NCBI GenBank assembly: GCA_948435975.1
Contig: CAOJHG010000039.1
Coordinates: 1 to 10,228 of the forward strand
Reading direction: 5' to 3'
DNA: 10,228 bases
Origin: an uncultured Oscillibacter sp.
Lineage (GTDB): Bacteria > Bacillota > Clostridia > Oscillospirales > Oscillospiraceae
A program made the position numbers and the translations under genes. The notes under the pieces were generated by a model that saw nothing but the letters and a program-made list of their open reading frames with translations, did no database searches and was not told the DNA's origin. Numbering within the stretch: position 1 is the stretch's first letter; each line of letters begins with the position of its first letter. This document shows positions 1 through 6,704 of this stretch, one piece after another.

Positions 1-49
1 ACGAGATCCTTACGAGTGACTGGAGTTCAGACGTGTGCTCTTCCGATCT
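1..49 (+). other. Unremoved Illumina adapter and index (artefact)
   Basis: Bases 1-7 (ACGAGAT) match the end of the Illumina P7 flow-cell sequence. Bases 8-15 (CCTTACGA) sit where the 8-base sample index belongs. Bases 16-49 match the 34-base TruSeq index-read adapter, beginning GTGACTGGAGTTCAG and ending CTTCCGATCT. Genomic sequence therefore starts at base 50. This stretch is not biological and should be trimmed; any reading frame crossing it is spurious. Confidence 0.97.
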
Positions 50-293
50 GTCTCATTTATTTGACCGGGGGAAGCGCGTCCCGCCGGTAAAATACGTTTT
101 TACCCACCGGTACGCCGGCAGGATTCTCATAAACTGCCCGGTCTTGTTCAGGCCGGGAAAGGGGAAAACGGCGCGCACATCGGCCGCGTCCCTGGCAGGT
201 GTCCGCCATTCAGAAACAGCGGAGGCCGCCCTCAAACCCACCGCACCGCAGCGGCGGAAACAGCAGAAGAGTCCAGCTCTTCTACGCTCAACT

Positions 294-332
294 TGCTATA
301 GTATAGCACAGGAAGCCAAGTTTGTATACAAA
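294..332 (-). promoter_or_regulatory. Leftward promoter with two operator-like palindromes
   Basis: Read on the minus strand, a -10 box TATACT (300-305) lies exactly 17 bases from a weaker -35 box TATACA (323-328). Two palindromes sit on these boxes. TGCTATA-G-TATAGCA (294-308) is centred over the -10, and TTTGTATACAAA (321-332) covers the -35. Such placement is typical of repressor sites, and inverted repeats of the GTATAC/CTATAG kind are common for GntR-family regulators; the family assignment is inference. No gene is identifiable downstream to the left. Confidence 0.45.
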
Positions 333-550
333 AATTTTTCCATCCAGCGCATTTCGGGGCAAATCACCCAGAAGAATTCCCGTTTTGGCCCAGAGGATTG
401 GAAGCATTTCCCGAAAAAACAGCCGGGAACTGTCGAAAGCGCAGGTCCGTTCCGCTTCCCGCAGTCCAGCGCGGCGTACAGGCTTTTCAAGGAGCCGTCC
501 TGCATAAGCTGGAAAGAGCAGCCTCGCCGTCCCATTCCATATTGTGCTTC

Positions 551-579
551 ATCTTAACACAACGTTTTTCTTTTGTAAA
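551..579 (-). promoter_or_regulatory. Leftward sigma-A-like promoter
   Basis: On the minus strand, TTTACA (574-579) and TAAGAT (551-556) are separated by exactly 17 bases, a good match to the sigma-A consensus. Predicted transcription runs leftward from about base 544 into the region that lacks a gene. Either a short RNA or leader is made, or the target gene is off the contig. Confidence 0.4.
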
Positions 580-616
580 CCCCGAAAAAGAAGCCCCTGC
601 CGCCTGGACCTCAGGC

Positions 617-645
617 TTGCTTTCAGAGAACGGCTGTATTATGAT
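617..645 (+). promoter_or_regulatory. Promoter of the NTF2-like gene
   Basis: TTGCTT (617-622) and TATGAT (640-645) are separated by 17 bases. The predicted start is near 652, giving a leader of about 30 bases that includes the purine-rich ribosome site before the ATG at 682. Confidence 0.55.
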
Positions 646-681
646 AGAGGCGCTGAGCTTTTATAAGGAAAGAGGGGTTTG

Positions 682-1101
682 ATGAAGGAACGGGAGAAGA
701 TTATCCGTCTGTGGTTTGATATGTGGCTCCAAAAGAAGGATCTGGGCCTGGCGGATATTTTTACAGAAGACGCGGTCTACATCGAAAGCTGGGGGCCGGA
801 ATACCATGGTTCCGCCAAGATCAAGCTGTGGTTCGACGAGTGGAACGCCCGGGGGACCGTGCACGCCTGGACCATTCAGCAGTTTTTCCACCAAGACGGG
901 CAGACAGTGGCGGAGTGGTATTTCAAGAACCAGATGCGCGATGGGACTGTGGAAGAATTTGACGGTATGTCTCTGGTGAAATGGGCGGAAGATGGCAGGA
1001 TTCGCTTTTTGCAGGAATTCGGCTGCAACCTGAACCGCTATGACCCTTACCAAAGCGGCCCCGTCCCCCAGTTTCAAGGCGGAGGGACGCTGTGGTTCTG
1101 A
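682..1101 (+). CDS. NTF2/SnoaL-like fold protein, function unknown
   Basis: A 139-residue soluble protein that looks like the NTF2-like (SnoaL) superfamily. It has an N-terminal helix (residues 1-25), the hallmark FTEDAVYIES segment (27-36) followed by GPEYHG (38-43), then alternating hydrophobic strands (AWTIQQFFHQDGQTVAEWYFKN) and a final strand around IRFLQEFG (107-114). Family members form a cone-shaped pocket and range from small-molecule isomerases and hydratases to non-catalytic ligand binders, so the reaction cannot be named. I chose ATG 682 because AAGGAAAGAGGGG lies just upstream; an in-frame TTG at 679 is less well placed. It has its own promoter, and the next gene has another, so it is probably monocistronic. 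No signal peptide or membrane segment is seen. Confidence 0.8.
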   Translation: MKEREKIIRLWFDMWLQKKDLGLADIFTEDAVYIESWGPEYHGSAKIKLWFDEWNARGTVHAWTIQQFFHQDGQTVAEWYFKNQMRDGTVEEFDGMSLVKWAEDGRIRFLQEFGCNLNRYDPYQSGPVPQFQGGGTLWF

Positions 1102-1120
1102 GCCGCTGTTTCTCTGCGCG

Positions 1121-1149
1121 TTGACTTTTTGCCGCCGGAGGGATACAAT
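1121..1149 (+). promoter_or_regulatory. Strong sigma-A promoter of the symporter gene
   Basis: TTGACT (1121-1126) and TACAAT (1144-1149) are separated by exactly 17 bases, close to consensus. The predicted start is about 1156, the first base of a perfect hairpin. Confidence 0.75.
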
Positions 1150-1155
1150 AGAATA

Positions 1156-1188
1156 TCGTTCCGCCGCTGCCTGGAAATGGCGGAACGA
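1156..1188 (+). promoter_or_regulatory. Hairpin at the 5' end of the symporter mRNA
   Basis: TCGTTCCGCC (1156-1165) pairs perfectly with GGCGGAACGA (1179-1188) around a 13-base loop. It begins at the predicted transcription start and ends about 15 bases before the AGGAGGT ribosome site (1203-1209). No U-tract follows, so it is not a classical attenuator. It could stabilise the mRNA 5' end or bind a regulator. Confidence 0.5.
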
Positions 1189-1221
1189 ACTGTGTTTTAT
1201 ATAGGAGGTTTTCTCGCCGTC

Positions 1222-2415
1222 ATGAAAAAACTATTTGACAGTCTCCCCTTCCGGCTGCTGCTGGGCATCTTTTTGGGCGTCCTCTGCGGGCTGGTCTTTC
1301 CGGAAAGCGTGATGAAGGTCGTCGTCACCCTGCAATATATCATGGGCCAGCTCATCACCTTCTGCGTTCCCCTCATCATCATCGGCTTCATCGCCCCGTC
1401 CATCACCCGCTTGGGGGCCAATGCTTCCCGGCTGCTGCTGGTGGCTGTGAGCATTGCCTACGTCTCTTCCATCGCCGCGGCCCTGCTGTCTGCCGGCGCG
1501 GGATACGCCTTGATTCCCCACCTCTCCATTGACACCAGCGTTACCGGCTTGCGGGAACTGCCGGAGGTCGTCTTTGAGCTGGGCATCCCGCAAATCATGA
1601 GCGTTATGAGCGCCCTGGTCCTTTCAGTGCTCCTGGGCCTCGCCGCCGCCTGGACCAAGTCGGAGACCACCATCCGTCTTCTGGAGGAGTTCCAAAACAT
1701 CGTGCTGAACATCGTGGGCAAGGTGGTCATTCCCCTGCTGCCCTTTTACATCGCCTCCACCTTCTGCGGTCTCAGCTACCAGGGCATGATTACCCGGCAG
1801 CTTCCCGCGTTCCTCCAAATCATCCTCATCGTTATGGCGGGGCACTATCTTTGGCTGGCAGCGCTGTATCTCCTGGCGGGGGCCTATTCCGGGAAGAATC
1901 CCTGGGAGGTCCTGCGGCACTATGGCCCCGCTTACCTCACCGCCGTGGGCACCATGTCCAGCGCCGCTACTCTGGCCGTGGCCCTCCGCTGTGCTCAGAA
2001 AAGCCGGGTCCTGAGAGATGATATGGTCAGCTTCGGCATTCCTCTCTTTGCCAACATCCACCTGTGCGGCTCTGTGCTGACGGAAGTCTTCTTTGTGATG
2101 ACCATTTCAAAAATACTGTACGGCTCCATCCCCAGCGCGGGGACCATGGTGCTTTTCTGCCTGCTGCTGGGAATCTTTGCAATCGGCGCACCCGGCGTTC
2201 CCGGCGGTACTGTGGTGGCTTCCCTGGGGCTGATTACCGGCGTGCTGCTGTTCAAGGACAACGGTACCGCCCTAATGCTGGCGATCTTTGCCCTACAGGA
2301 CAGCTTCGGGACCGCCTGCAACGTCACCGGAGACGGTGCGCTGACGCTGATGCTCACCGGCTATGCGGAGAAACACGGCATCCGCAACGAGAAGCAGCAG
2401 GCCCCCGCCCTGTGA
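1222..2415 (+). CDS. Dicarboxylate/amino acid:cation symporter (DAACS family)
   Basis: A 397-residue, strongly hydrophobic membrane protein of the GltP/GltPh-like family, which imports organic or amino acids with Na+ or H+ by an elevator mechanism. Motifs in order: the serine-rich HP1 tip GTMSSAATL (243-251), the TM7 signature position NIHLCGS (278-284), the HP2 tip GAPGVPGG (322-329) and TM8 NVTGDGA (367-373). ATG 1222 was chosen because AGGAGGT (1203-1209) precedes it, though the 12-base spacing is slightly long; the frame is open to 1129 without a better start. The canonical NMDGT of TM7 is absent. The TM8 arginine that binds acidic side chains in GltPh is replaced by glycine (residue 363), while D360, T364, N367 and D371 are kept. 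The substrate is therefore probably not glutamate/aspartate, but it cannot be named. Confidence 0.9.
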   Translation: MKKLFDSLPFRLLLGIFLGVLCGLVFPESVMKVVVTLQYIMGQLITFCVPLIIIGFIAPSITRLGANASRLLLVAVSIAYVSSIAAALLSAGAGYALIPHLSIDTSVTGLRELPEVVFELGIPQIMSVMSALVLSVLLGLAAAWTKSETTIRLLEEFQNIVLNIVGKVVIPLLPFYIASTFCGLSYQGMITRQLPAFLQIILIVMAGHYLWLAALYLLAGAYSGKNPWEVLRHYGPAYLTAVGTMSSAATLAVALRCAQKSRVLRDDMVSFGIPLFANIHLCGSVLTEVFFVMTISKILYGSIPSAGTMVLFCLLLGIFAIGAPGVPGGTVVASLGLITGVLLFKDNGTALMLAIFALQDSFGTACNVTGDGALTLMLTGYAEKHGIRNEKQQAPAL

Positions 2416-2456
2416 ACGGCGCTTATCAGTAAGGTTCAACCATCCCCAGAAGCTCT

Positions 2457-2494
2457 GCCCGAGGTCTTGATGGCTTCGGGCTTTTCTTTTCTTT
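2457..2494 (+). terminator. Rho-independent terminator of the symporter gene
   Basis: GCCCGAGGTC (2457-2466) pairs with GGCTTCGGGC (2472-2481) with two G-U pairs and a 5-base loop, followed by TTTTCTTTTCTTT. It separates the symporter transcript from the phosphate operon. Confidence 0.85.
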
Positions 2495-2524
2495 CAAATG
2501 CGGAATGTTTTGACCGGAACTGTT

Positions 2525-2530
2525 TATACT
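2525..2530 (+). promoter_or_regulatory. Candidate -10 box of the pst operon
   Basis: TATACT lies 40 bases before the pstS start. No good -35 hexamer sits 16-18 bases upstream (TTGACC at 2510-2515 is only 9 bases away). A good -10 with a poor -35 suits an activator-dependent promoter, as expected for PhoP/PhoB-controlled pst operons. I could not make out a clean Pho box. Confidence 0.4.
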
Positions 2531-2570
2531 ATCCCTGTTATCTCCAGCATCCAGAAAAGGGGGACTGGCC

Positions 2571-3389
2571 ATGAAAAGACTCTGGGCGCTTTTGCTGCTG
2601 CTGGCTCTGGCGGGCTGCGGCGGCAAGGGAAACGCGCCTGACCAGGAGGACGCCGCTGTTTCCGTCAGCGGTTCCACCTCCTTGGAACGGGTCATTCTCA
2701 CGCTGGCGGAACAGTTCATGCTGGACCACCCCGGCGTCAAAATCTCCTATGACCCCACCGGGACCGGCGCGGGACTGGAAGCGGTCCGAAACGGCGTGTG
2801 TCATATTGGTCTGGCCTCCCGGACCCTGACGGCGGAAGAGGCGGCGGATTTACAGCCCGTTGTGGCGGCTCTGGACGGCATCGCGGTCCTGGTCAACAGC
2901 AAAAATCCTGTGGAAGACCTGACGCACGAGGAGCTGGCCGGACTGTTCTCCGGAGAGCTTACAGACTGGGGACAGGCAGGCGGCGTTCCGGGTCCAGTGG
3001 CCTGCATTGGGCGGGAATCCGGCTCCGGCACGCGGGACGGCTTTGAGTCTGCCGCCGGAGTGGAGGACCGCTGCGTTCTGGCCCAGGAGCTCACTGCTAC
3101 CGGGGCCGTAATGGAAGCCGTGCGCCGGAATCCCCAGGCCATCGGCTACGCTTCTCTTTCCTCTGTTGTGGGGAGGGAGGGCGTCCGTACGGTCTCCATC
3201 GACGGCGTCCCCTGCACGGAAGCATCCGTACTGGCGGGAGACTATCCCCTTCAGCGTCCCTTTGTCTTCGTCACCAAGGGCGCGCTTTCCGGCATTGCCC
3301 AGGTCTTTTATGATTGGGCCCTCTCCCCCGCCGCCGCAGACTTGATCCGGCAGGCTGGCGCAATCCCCACCGCCGCTCCCCTGCTATAA
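2571..3389 (+). CDS. pstS: Phosphate-binding lipoprotein PstS
   Basis: A 272-residue extracytoplasmic phosphate receptor for the PstSCAB ABC importer. Residues 1-16 form a lipoprotein signal ending in the lipobox LAGC, so C16 is the predicted lipidated cysteine that tethers it to the outer face of the membrane. The mature protein starts with a flexible GGKGNAPDQED stretch, then SGSTS (33-37), and carries RESGSGTR (148-155); these two segments match the phosphate-cradling loops of the PstS family. Other family-like stretches are YDPTGTGAGLEAV (60-72) and NPQAIGYASL (187-196). An AAAAGGGGGAC purine tract precedes the ATG. It is first in a tightly spaced operon, 24 bases before pstC. It is somewhat short for the family but has no visible truncation. 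Confidence 0.93.
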   Translation: MKRLWALLLLLALAGCGGKGNAPDQEDAAVSVSGSTSLERVILTLAEQFMLDHPGVKISYDPTGTGAGLEAVRNGVCHIGLASRTLTAEEAADLQPVVAALDGIAVLVNSKNPVEDLTHEELAGLFSGELTDWGQAGGVPGPVACIGRESGSGTRDGFESAAGVEDRCVLAQELTATGAVMEAVRRNPQAIGYASLSSVVGREGVRTVSIDGVPCTEASVLAGDYPLQRPFVFVTKGALSGIAQVFYDWALSPAAADLIRQAGAIPTAAPLL

Positions 3390-3413
3390 CGCTTTACCGC
3401 AAGGAGGCTCTTT

Positions 3414-4331
3414 ATGGAACCGGCTGCTTCATCCCCTTCCCGCCGCACCCGGGAGGCCGCAGAGAAAACCATGGCGCTGCTCTTTTTCCTCTGCGGTATG
3501 GCGGCGGTGGCCTTTGTCCTGGGCATCTGCATTTATTTAATTGTATCCGGCCTGCCCGCGATCCGGAAAATCGGCTTATTTCCCTTCCTCTTCGGAAAAA
3601 CCTGGTCTCCAAAAAAAGAGCTCTTCGGCATCCTTCCATTTCTGCTGGCCTCCATCGCAGGGGCCTCTGGAGCCGTGCTGCTGGGGGTGCCGGTGGGACT
3701 GCTGACCGCTGTATTCCTCTCCAAGTCCGCCCCCAGGAGACTGGCCTCTGTTATCCGCACGGCGGTCGAGCTACTGGCGGGCATTCCTTCCATCGTCTAT
3801 GGTCTGGTTGGCATGATCGTCCTGGTCCCCGGCATCCAGAGGACTTTTGGGCTGGCCTCCGGCGCGGGCCTGCTGGCGGCAGTCGTGGTCCTGGCTGTGA
3901 TGATCCTGCCCGCCGTGGTCAGCGTGGCGGAAACAGCTCTGGCGGCGGTCCCAAGGGAGTACGAGGAAGCGTCCCTTGCTTTGGGGGCCACCTGGACAGA
4001 GACCGTGTTCCGGGTGTCTCTTCCCGCCGCACGCAGCGGTGTGGCAACGGCGGTGGTCCTGGGTGTGGGGCGGGCGGTTGGTGAGGCAATGGCCGTCATT
4101 CTGGTTTCCGGCAATGTGCCCAACCTTCCCGGCAGTCTCTTCACCCCGGTGCGGTTCCTCACCACCGCGATTGCCTCTGAGATGTCCTACGCCTCTGTCG
4201 GCAGTCTTCACCGCATGGCTCTGTATTCTATCGGACTGGTGCTGTTCCTTTTTATCATGGGCATTAACGTCCTTCTGCGGGCCTTCCTCCGGACGGACCG
4301 GACCAGCCGCCGGAGGCCCGGAAAATCATAG
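3414..4331 (+). CDS. pstC: Phosphate ABC transporter permease PstC
   Basis: A 305-residue inner-membrane permease that forms half of the phosphate channel with PstA. An N-terminal cytoplasmic stretch (1-20) precedes the first membrane helix (about 21-46). [14 protein letters not shown] (120-133) is the conserved PstC/PstA motif. The ABC-coupling EAA-type loop is at about 183-212 (YEEASLALGATWTETVFRVS and onward), where PstB docks, followed by GRAVGEAMAV (219-228). The C-terminus is basic and cytoplasmic (RTDRTSRRRPGKS). AAGGAGG at 3401-3407 gives a good ribosome site. It begins 24 bases after pstS and ends 15 bases before pstA, so translation is likely coordinated. Confidence 0.94.
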   Translation: MEPAASSPSRRTREAAEKTMALLFFLCGMAAVAFVLGICIYLIVSGLPAIRKIGLFPFLFGKTWSPKKELFGILPFLLASIAGASGAVLLGVPVGLLTAVFLSKSAPRRLASVIRTAVELLAGIPSIVYGLVGMIVLVPGIQRTFGLASGAGLLAAVVVLAVMILPAVVSVAETALAAVPREYEEASLALGATWTETVFRVSLPAARSGVATAVVLGVGRAVGEAMAVILVSGNVPNLPGSLFTPVRFLTTAIASEMSYASVGSLHRMALYSIGLVLFLFIMGINVLLRAFLRTDRTSRRRPGKS

Positions 4332-4346
4332 AAAGGATGGACCTTT

Positions 4347-5189
4347 ATGGATAAACGCCTCTCCCCTGCCCGGCGGCGCTTGGACCTGGCTCTGCGGGGC
4401 CTTCTCCTCCTCTGCGGCGGACTGGTATGCGCTCTGCTGGCCTTTCTGCTGGGCTATCTCCTCTGGCGGGGACTGCCCTTTGTTTCCTGGACGCTGCTTT
4501 CCACGCAGTCCAGTATGCTCCAGGGCGCTGTCGGCATCCTTCCTCACATTGCCAGCACGCTTTACGTCGTCTTCACCTCCCTGGTTCTGGCGCTGCCTCT
4601 GGGGGTGGGCGCGGCGGTCTATCTGACAGAGTATGCCTCCAGCCGCCGCCTGGCCCATCTGATGGAATTTGCCGCTGAGACGCTGGCGGGCATTCCTTCC
4701 ATCGTCTTCGGTCTGGTGGGGATGCTGTTCTTTGCGCAGAGACTGGGGGCAGGTGTGCTGGCGGGAAGTCTTACTCTGGCGGTGATGATCCTCCCCATCC
4801 TCATCCGCACCACGCAGGAGAGCCTGAAGACCGTTCCCCAGACTTACCGGGAGGGCGCCATGGGACTGGGGGCGGGGAAATGGCGGACCATCCGGACGGT
4901 GGTTCTGCCCAGCGCCGCCGACGGTATCCTGACCGGCTGTATTCTGGCGGTGGGCCGGGTGGCGGGCGAGAGCGCGGCCCTTCTCTTCACGGCGGGCTTT
5001 GGCACGGTGCTCCTGAGCTACTGGGAAGCCCTGCGAAACTCTTCCGCCACGCTGACGGTCGCACTTTACCTCTATGCCAACGAGCGGGGAGACATGGACA
5101 CCGCCTTTGCCATCGCCACCATCCTGGCAATTCTGACCCTGCTGCTGAATCTGCTGGCAAAGCTGGCGGGGCGGCGGCTGAAACGATAA
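4347..5189 (+). CDS. pstA: Phosphate ABC transporter permease PstA
   Basis: A 280-residue permease partner of PstC. The first membrane helix is at about 15-42. [15 protein letters not shown] (111-125) is the shared permease motif. The EAA-type coupling loop lies at about 168-197 ([20 protein letters not shown] and onward), followed by [15 protein letters not shown] (203-217), typical of PstA. The C-terminus is a last hydrophobic helix plus a basic tail (GRRLKR). The ribosome site AAGGA (4333-4337) comes just after the pstC stop. Only 11 bases separate it from pstB, whose ribosome site overlaps the pstA stop codon. Confidence 0.94.
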   Translation: MDKRLSPARRRLDLALRGLLLLCGGLVCALLAFLLGYLLWRGLPFVSWTLLSTQSSMLQGAVGILPHIASTLYVVFTSLVLALPLGVGAAVYLTEYASSRRLAHLMEFAAETLAGIPSIVFGLVGMLFFAQRLGAGVLAGSLTLAVMILPILIRTTQESLKTVPQTYREGAMGLGAGKWRTIRTVVLPSAADGILTGCILAVGRVAGESAALLFTAGFGTVLLSYWEALRNSSATLTVALYLYANERGDMDTAFAIATILAILTLLLNLLAKLAGRRLKR

Positions 5190-5200
5190 GGAGCGGGACT

Positions 5201-5956
5201 ATGGACGCAATATTGGAAGCGAGGGACCTGAACCTGTGGTATGGGCAGAACCAGGCGCTGCGGGGCATTTCCATGGACCTGCCGGAGCATGAGATCACGG
5301 CCTTCATCGGGCCCTCCGGCTGCGGCAAGTCCACCTTCCTCCGGACGCTGAACCGCATGAACGACCTGATCCCTATCGTCCGGGTCTCCGGGGAAATCCG
5401 CTACCGGGGCGGGAACATCTACGGAGAGGATGTGGACCCCACCTGGCTGCGCAAGCGAATCGGCATGGTGTTCCAAAAAGCAAACCCCTTTCCTATGAGC
5501 ATCTATGACAACGTTGCTTACGGACCCAGGACCCACGGCGTTCGGAACAAGGGGCGGCTGGATGAAATCGTGGAACAGTCCCTGCGGGCGGCGGCCATCT
5601 GGGATGAGGTAAAGGACCGCTTGAAGAAAAGTGCGCTGGGGCTTTCCGGCGGACAGCAGCAGCGGCTCTGCATCGCCCGGGCGCTGGCGGTGGAACCGGA
5701 GGTACTCCTCATGGACGAAGCCACCAGCGCTTTGGACCCCATTTCCGCCTCCCGCATCGAGGACCTGGCCTTGGACCTGAAGGCGCGGTACACGGTGGTA
5801 ATGGTGACGCACAACATGCAGCAGGCCGCACGGATTTCGGACAACACGGCCTTTTTCCTACTGGGAGAGCTGGTGGAGTTCGGGAAGACAGAGCAGGTCT
5901 TTTCCAACCCCGCAGACCGGCGGACGGAGGAATATATCACCGGGCGGTTTGGATAA
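5201..5956 (+). CDS. pstB: Phosphate ABC transporter ATP-binding protein PstB
   Basis: A 251-residue cytoplasmic ATPase that powers phosphate import through PstCA. All ABC motifs are intact: Walker [10 protein letters not shown] (37-45), Q-loop glutamine (92), signature LSGGQ (148-152), Walker B VLLMDE (168-173), D-loop SALD (176-179) and switch histidine (204). RTLNRMNDL (48-56) and [20 protein letters not shown] (91-110) are typical of PstB among ABC ATPases. ATG 5201 is preferred because AAGGAG (5188-5193) precedes it at good spacing; the frame stays open upstream only as an overlap with pstA. A 55-base gap then leads to phoU. Confidence 0.96.
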   Translation: MDAILEARDLNLWYGQNQALRGISMDLPEHEITAFIGPSGCGKSTFLRTLNRMNDLIPIVRVSGEIRYRGGNIYGEDVDPTWLRKRIGMVFQKANPFPMSIYDNVAYGPRTHGVRNKGRLDEIVEQSLRAAAIWDEVKDRLKKSALGLSGGQQQRLCIARALAVEPEVLLMDEATSALDPISASRIEDLALDLKARYTVVMVTHNMQQAARISDNTAFFLLGELVEFGKTEQVFSNPADRRTEEYITGRFG

Positions 5957-6011
5957 ACGGGGGACTCTGCAAAGGCTCCAAGACCATTTCCACAAACAGG
6001 AGAAATCATTC

Positions 6012-6653
6012 ATGCGGAACTATTTTCGTGAACAGTTGACGGAACTCCATAAAGAGCTGACCAACATGGGCCGGGCCTGCGAGGAAGCCATCTCCGCCGC
6101 CTCCCAAGCCCTGCTGAAAAACGACGACGCCCTTGCCTCTGTAGCTGAGGCGGCAGAAGAGGAGCTGGACCGTCTGGAAAGGGAGGTGGAGGACCTGTGC
6201 TTAAAGCTCCTTCTCCGGCAGCAGCCCGTAGCGGGGGATTTGCGGAAGATTTCGGCGGCTTTGAAGCTCATTTCCGACCTGGAGCGCATCGGGGACCAGG
6301 CGGCGGATATTGCAGAGCTTGCCCGTCTGGTCCGGGTGCCGGTGGAAAACCTTCACATTGCCGATATGACCCAGGCTGTCATCCAGATGGTTACGGACAG
6401 CGTGAGCGCCTTCGTCCAGCATGATCTCTCTTTGGCGCGGTCTGTCTGTGCCGCTGACGACCGGGTAGACGAGCTCTTCCGCCAGGTCCGCGGGGAGCTG
6501 ATTGGACTGATTGCAGCGGACGCCTCCTATGGGGAACAGGGCTTGGACCTTCTGATGGTCGCCAAGTATCTGGAGCGCATTGGAGACCATGCAACCAACG
6601 TGGCGGAGTGGGTGGAGTATTCCCTCACCGGCGTCCACCCTCCCAGTAACTGA
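6012..6653 (+). CDS. phoU: Phosphate signalling regulator PhoU
   Basis: A 213-residue, all-helical cytoplasmic protein made of two PhoU repeats. Each repeat carries the metal-cluster signature: ERIGDQAADIAE (91-102) and ERIGDHATNVAE (188-199). In studied bacteria PhoU connects the Pst transporter to the PhoR sensor kinase and dampens Pho signalling and phosphate uptake when phosphate is plentiful. I chose ATG 6012 because ACAGGAG (about 5996-6002) precedes it and the family normally starts with a segment like MRNYFREQLTELHKEL. A TTG further upstream overlaps pstB and would add an unrelated N-terminal extension. It is the last gene of the operon and is followed by a strong terminator. Confidence 0.94.
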   Translation: MRNYFREQLTELHKELTNMGRACEEAISAASQALLKNDDALASVAEAAEEELDRLEREVEDLCLKLLLRQQPVAGDLRKISAALKLISDLERIGDQAADIAELARLVRVPVENLHIADMTQAVIQMVTDSVSAFVQHDLSLARSVCAADDRVDELFRQVRGELIGLIAADASYGEQGLDLLMVAKYLERIGDHATNVAEWVEYSLTGVHPPSN

Positions 6654-6654
6654 A

Positions 6655-6697
6655 AAAGCAGGGGGTGCGGAATCTTCTCCGCGCCTCCTGCTTTCTT
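6655..6697. terminator. Bidirectional terminator between phoU and the CDF gene
   Basis: An almost fully paired stem of about 17 bp: AAAGCAGGGGGTGCGGA (6655-6671) against TCCGCGCCTCCTGCTTT (6678-6694), with two G-U pairs and a 6-base loop. On the plus strand it is followed by TTTCTT. On the minus strand the tail is TTTTT (complement of 6653-6657). It therefore suits both the rightward pst-phoU operon and the leftward transporter gene. Confidence 0.88.
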
Positions 6698-6704
6698 GCG
6701 GTGG

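Larger units (their letters stand above)
50..616. other. Intergenic region without a convincing gene
   Basis: No frame here has both a plausible start with a ribosome site and a recognisable protein. Short open frames exist on both strands, but they overlap one another, use weak starts and resemble no family I know. What is visible is regulatory in character: a small hairpin at 86-104 (GGTAAAA/TTTTACC, 5-base loop), another at 265-283 (AGAAGAG/CTCTTCT), palindromes at 294-308 and 321-332, and two leftward promoter-like pairs. The target of the leftward promoters was probably lost at the contig edge, or is a short or decayed transcript. Confidence 0.55.

Noticed and set aside
53..241. 62-residue minus-strand open frame
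   Set aside because: It uses a GTG start without a ribosome site, has no recognisable domain, and could be chance in GC-rich DNA at a contig edge.
33..557. 174-residue plus-strand open frame at the left end
   Set aside because: It starts inside the adapter, so its start is artificial. The composition is low in protein-like patterning and overlaps promoter and palindrome signals.
1129..1221. Earlier in-frame start for the symporter
   Set aside because: The upstream part overlaps the promoter -10 and the leader hairpin, so it is untranslated.
5949..6011. Earlier TTG start for phoU overlapping the pstB stop
   Set aside because: It would add 21 residues unlike any PhoU N-terminus. ATG 6012 has a ribosome site and matches the family start.
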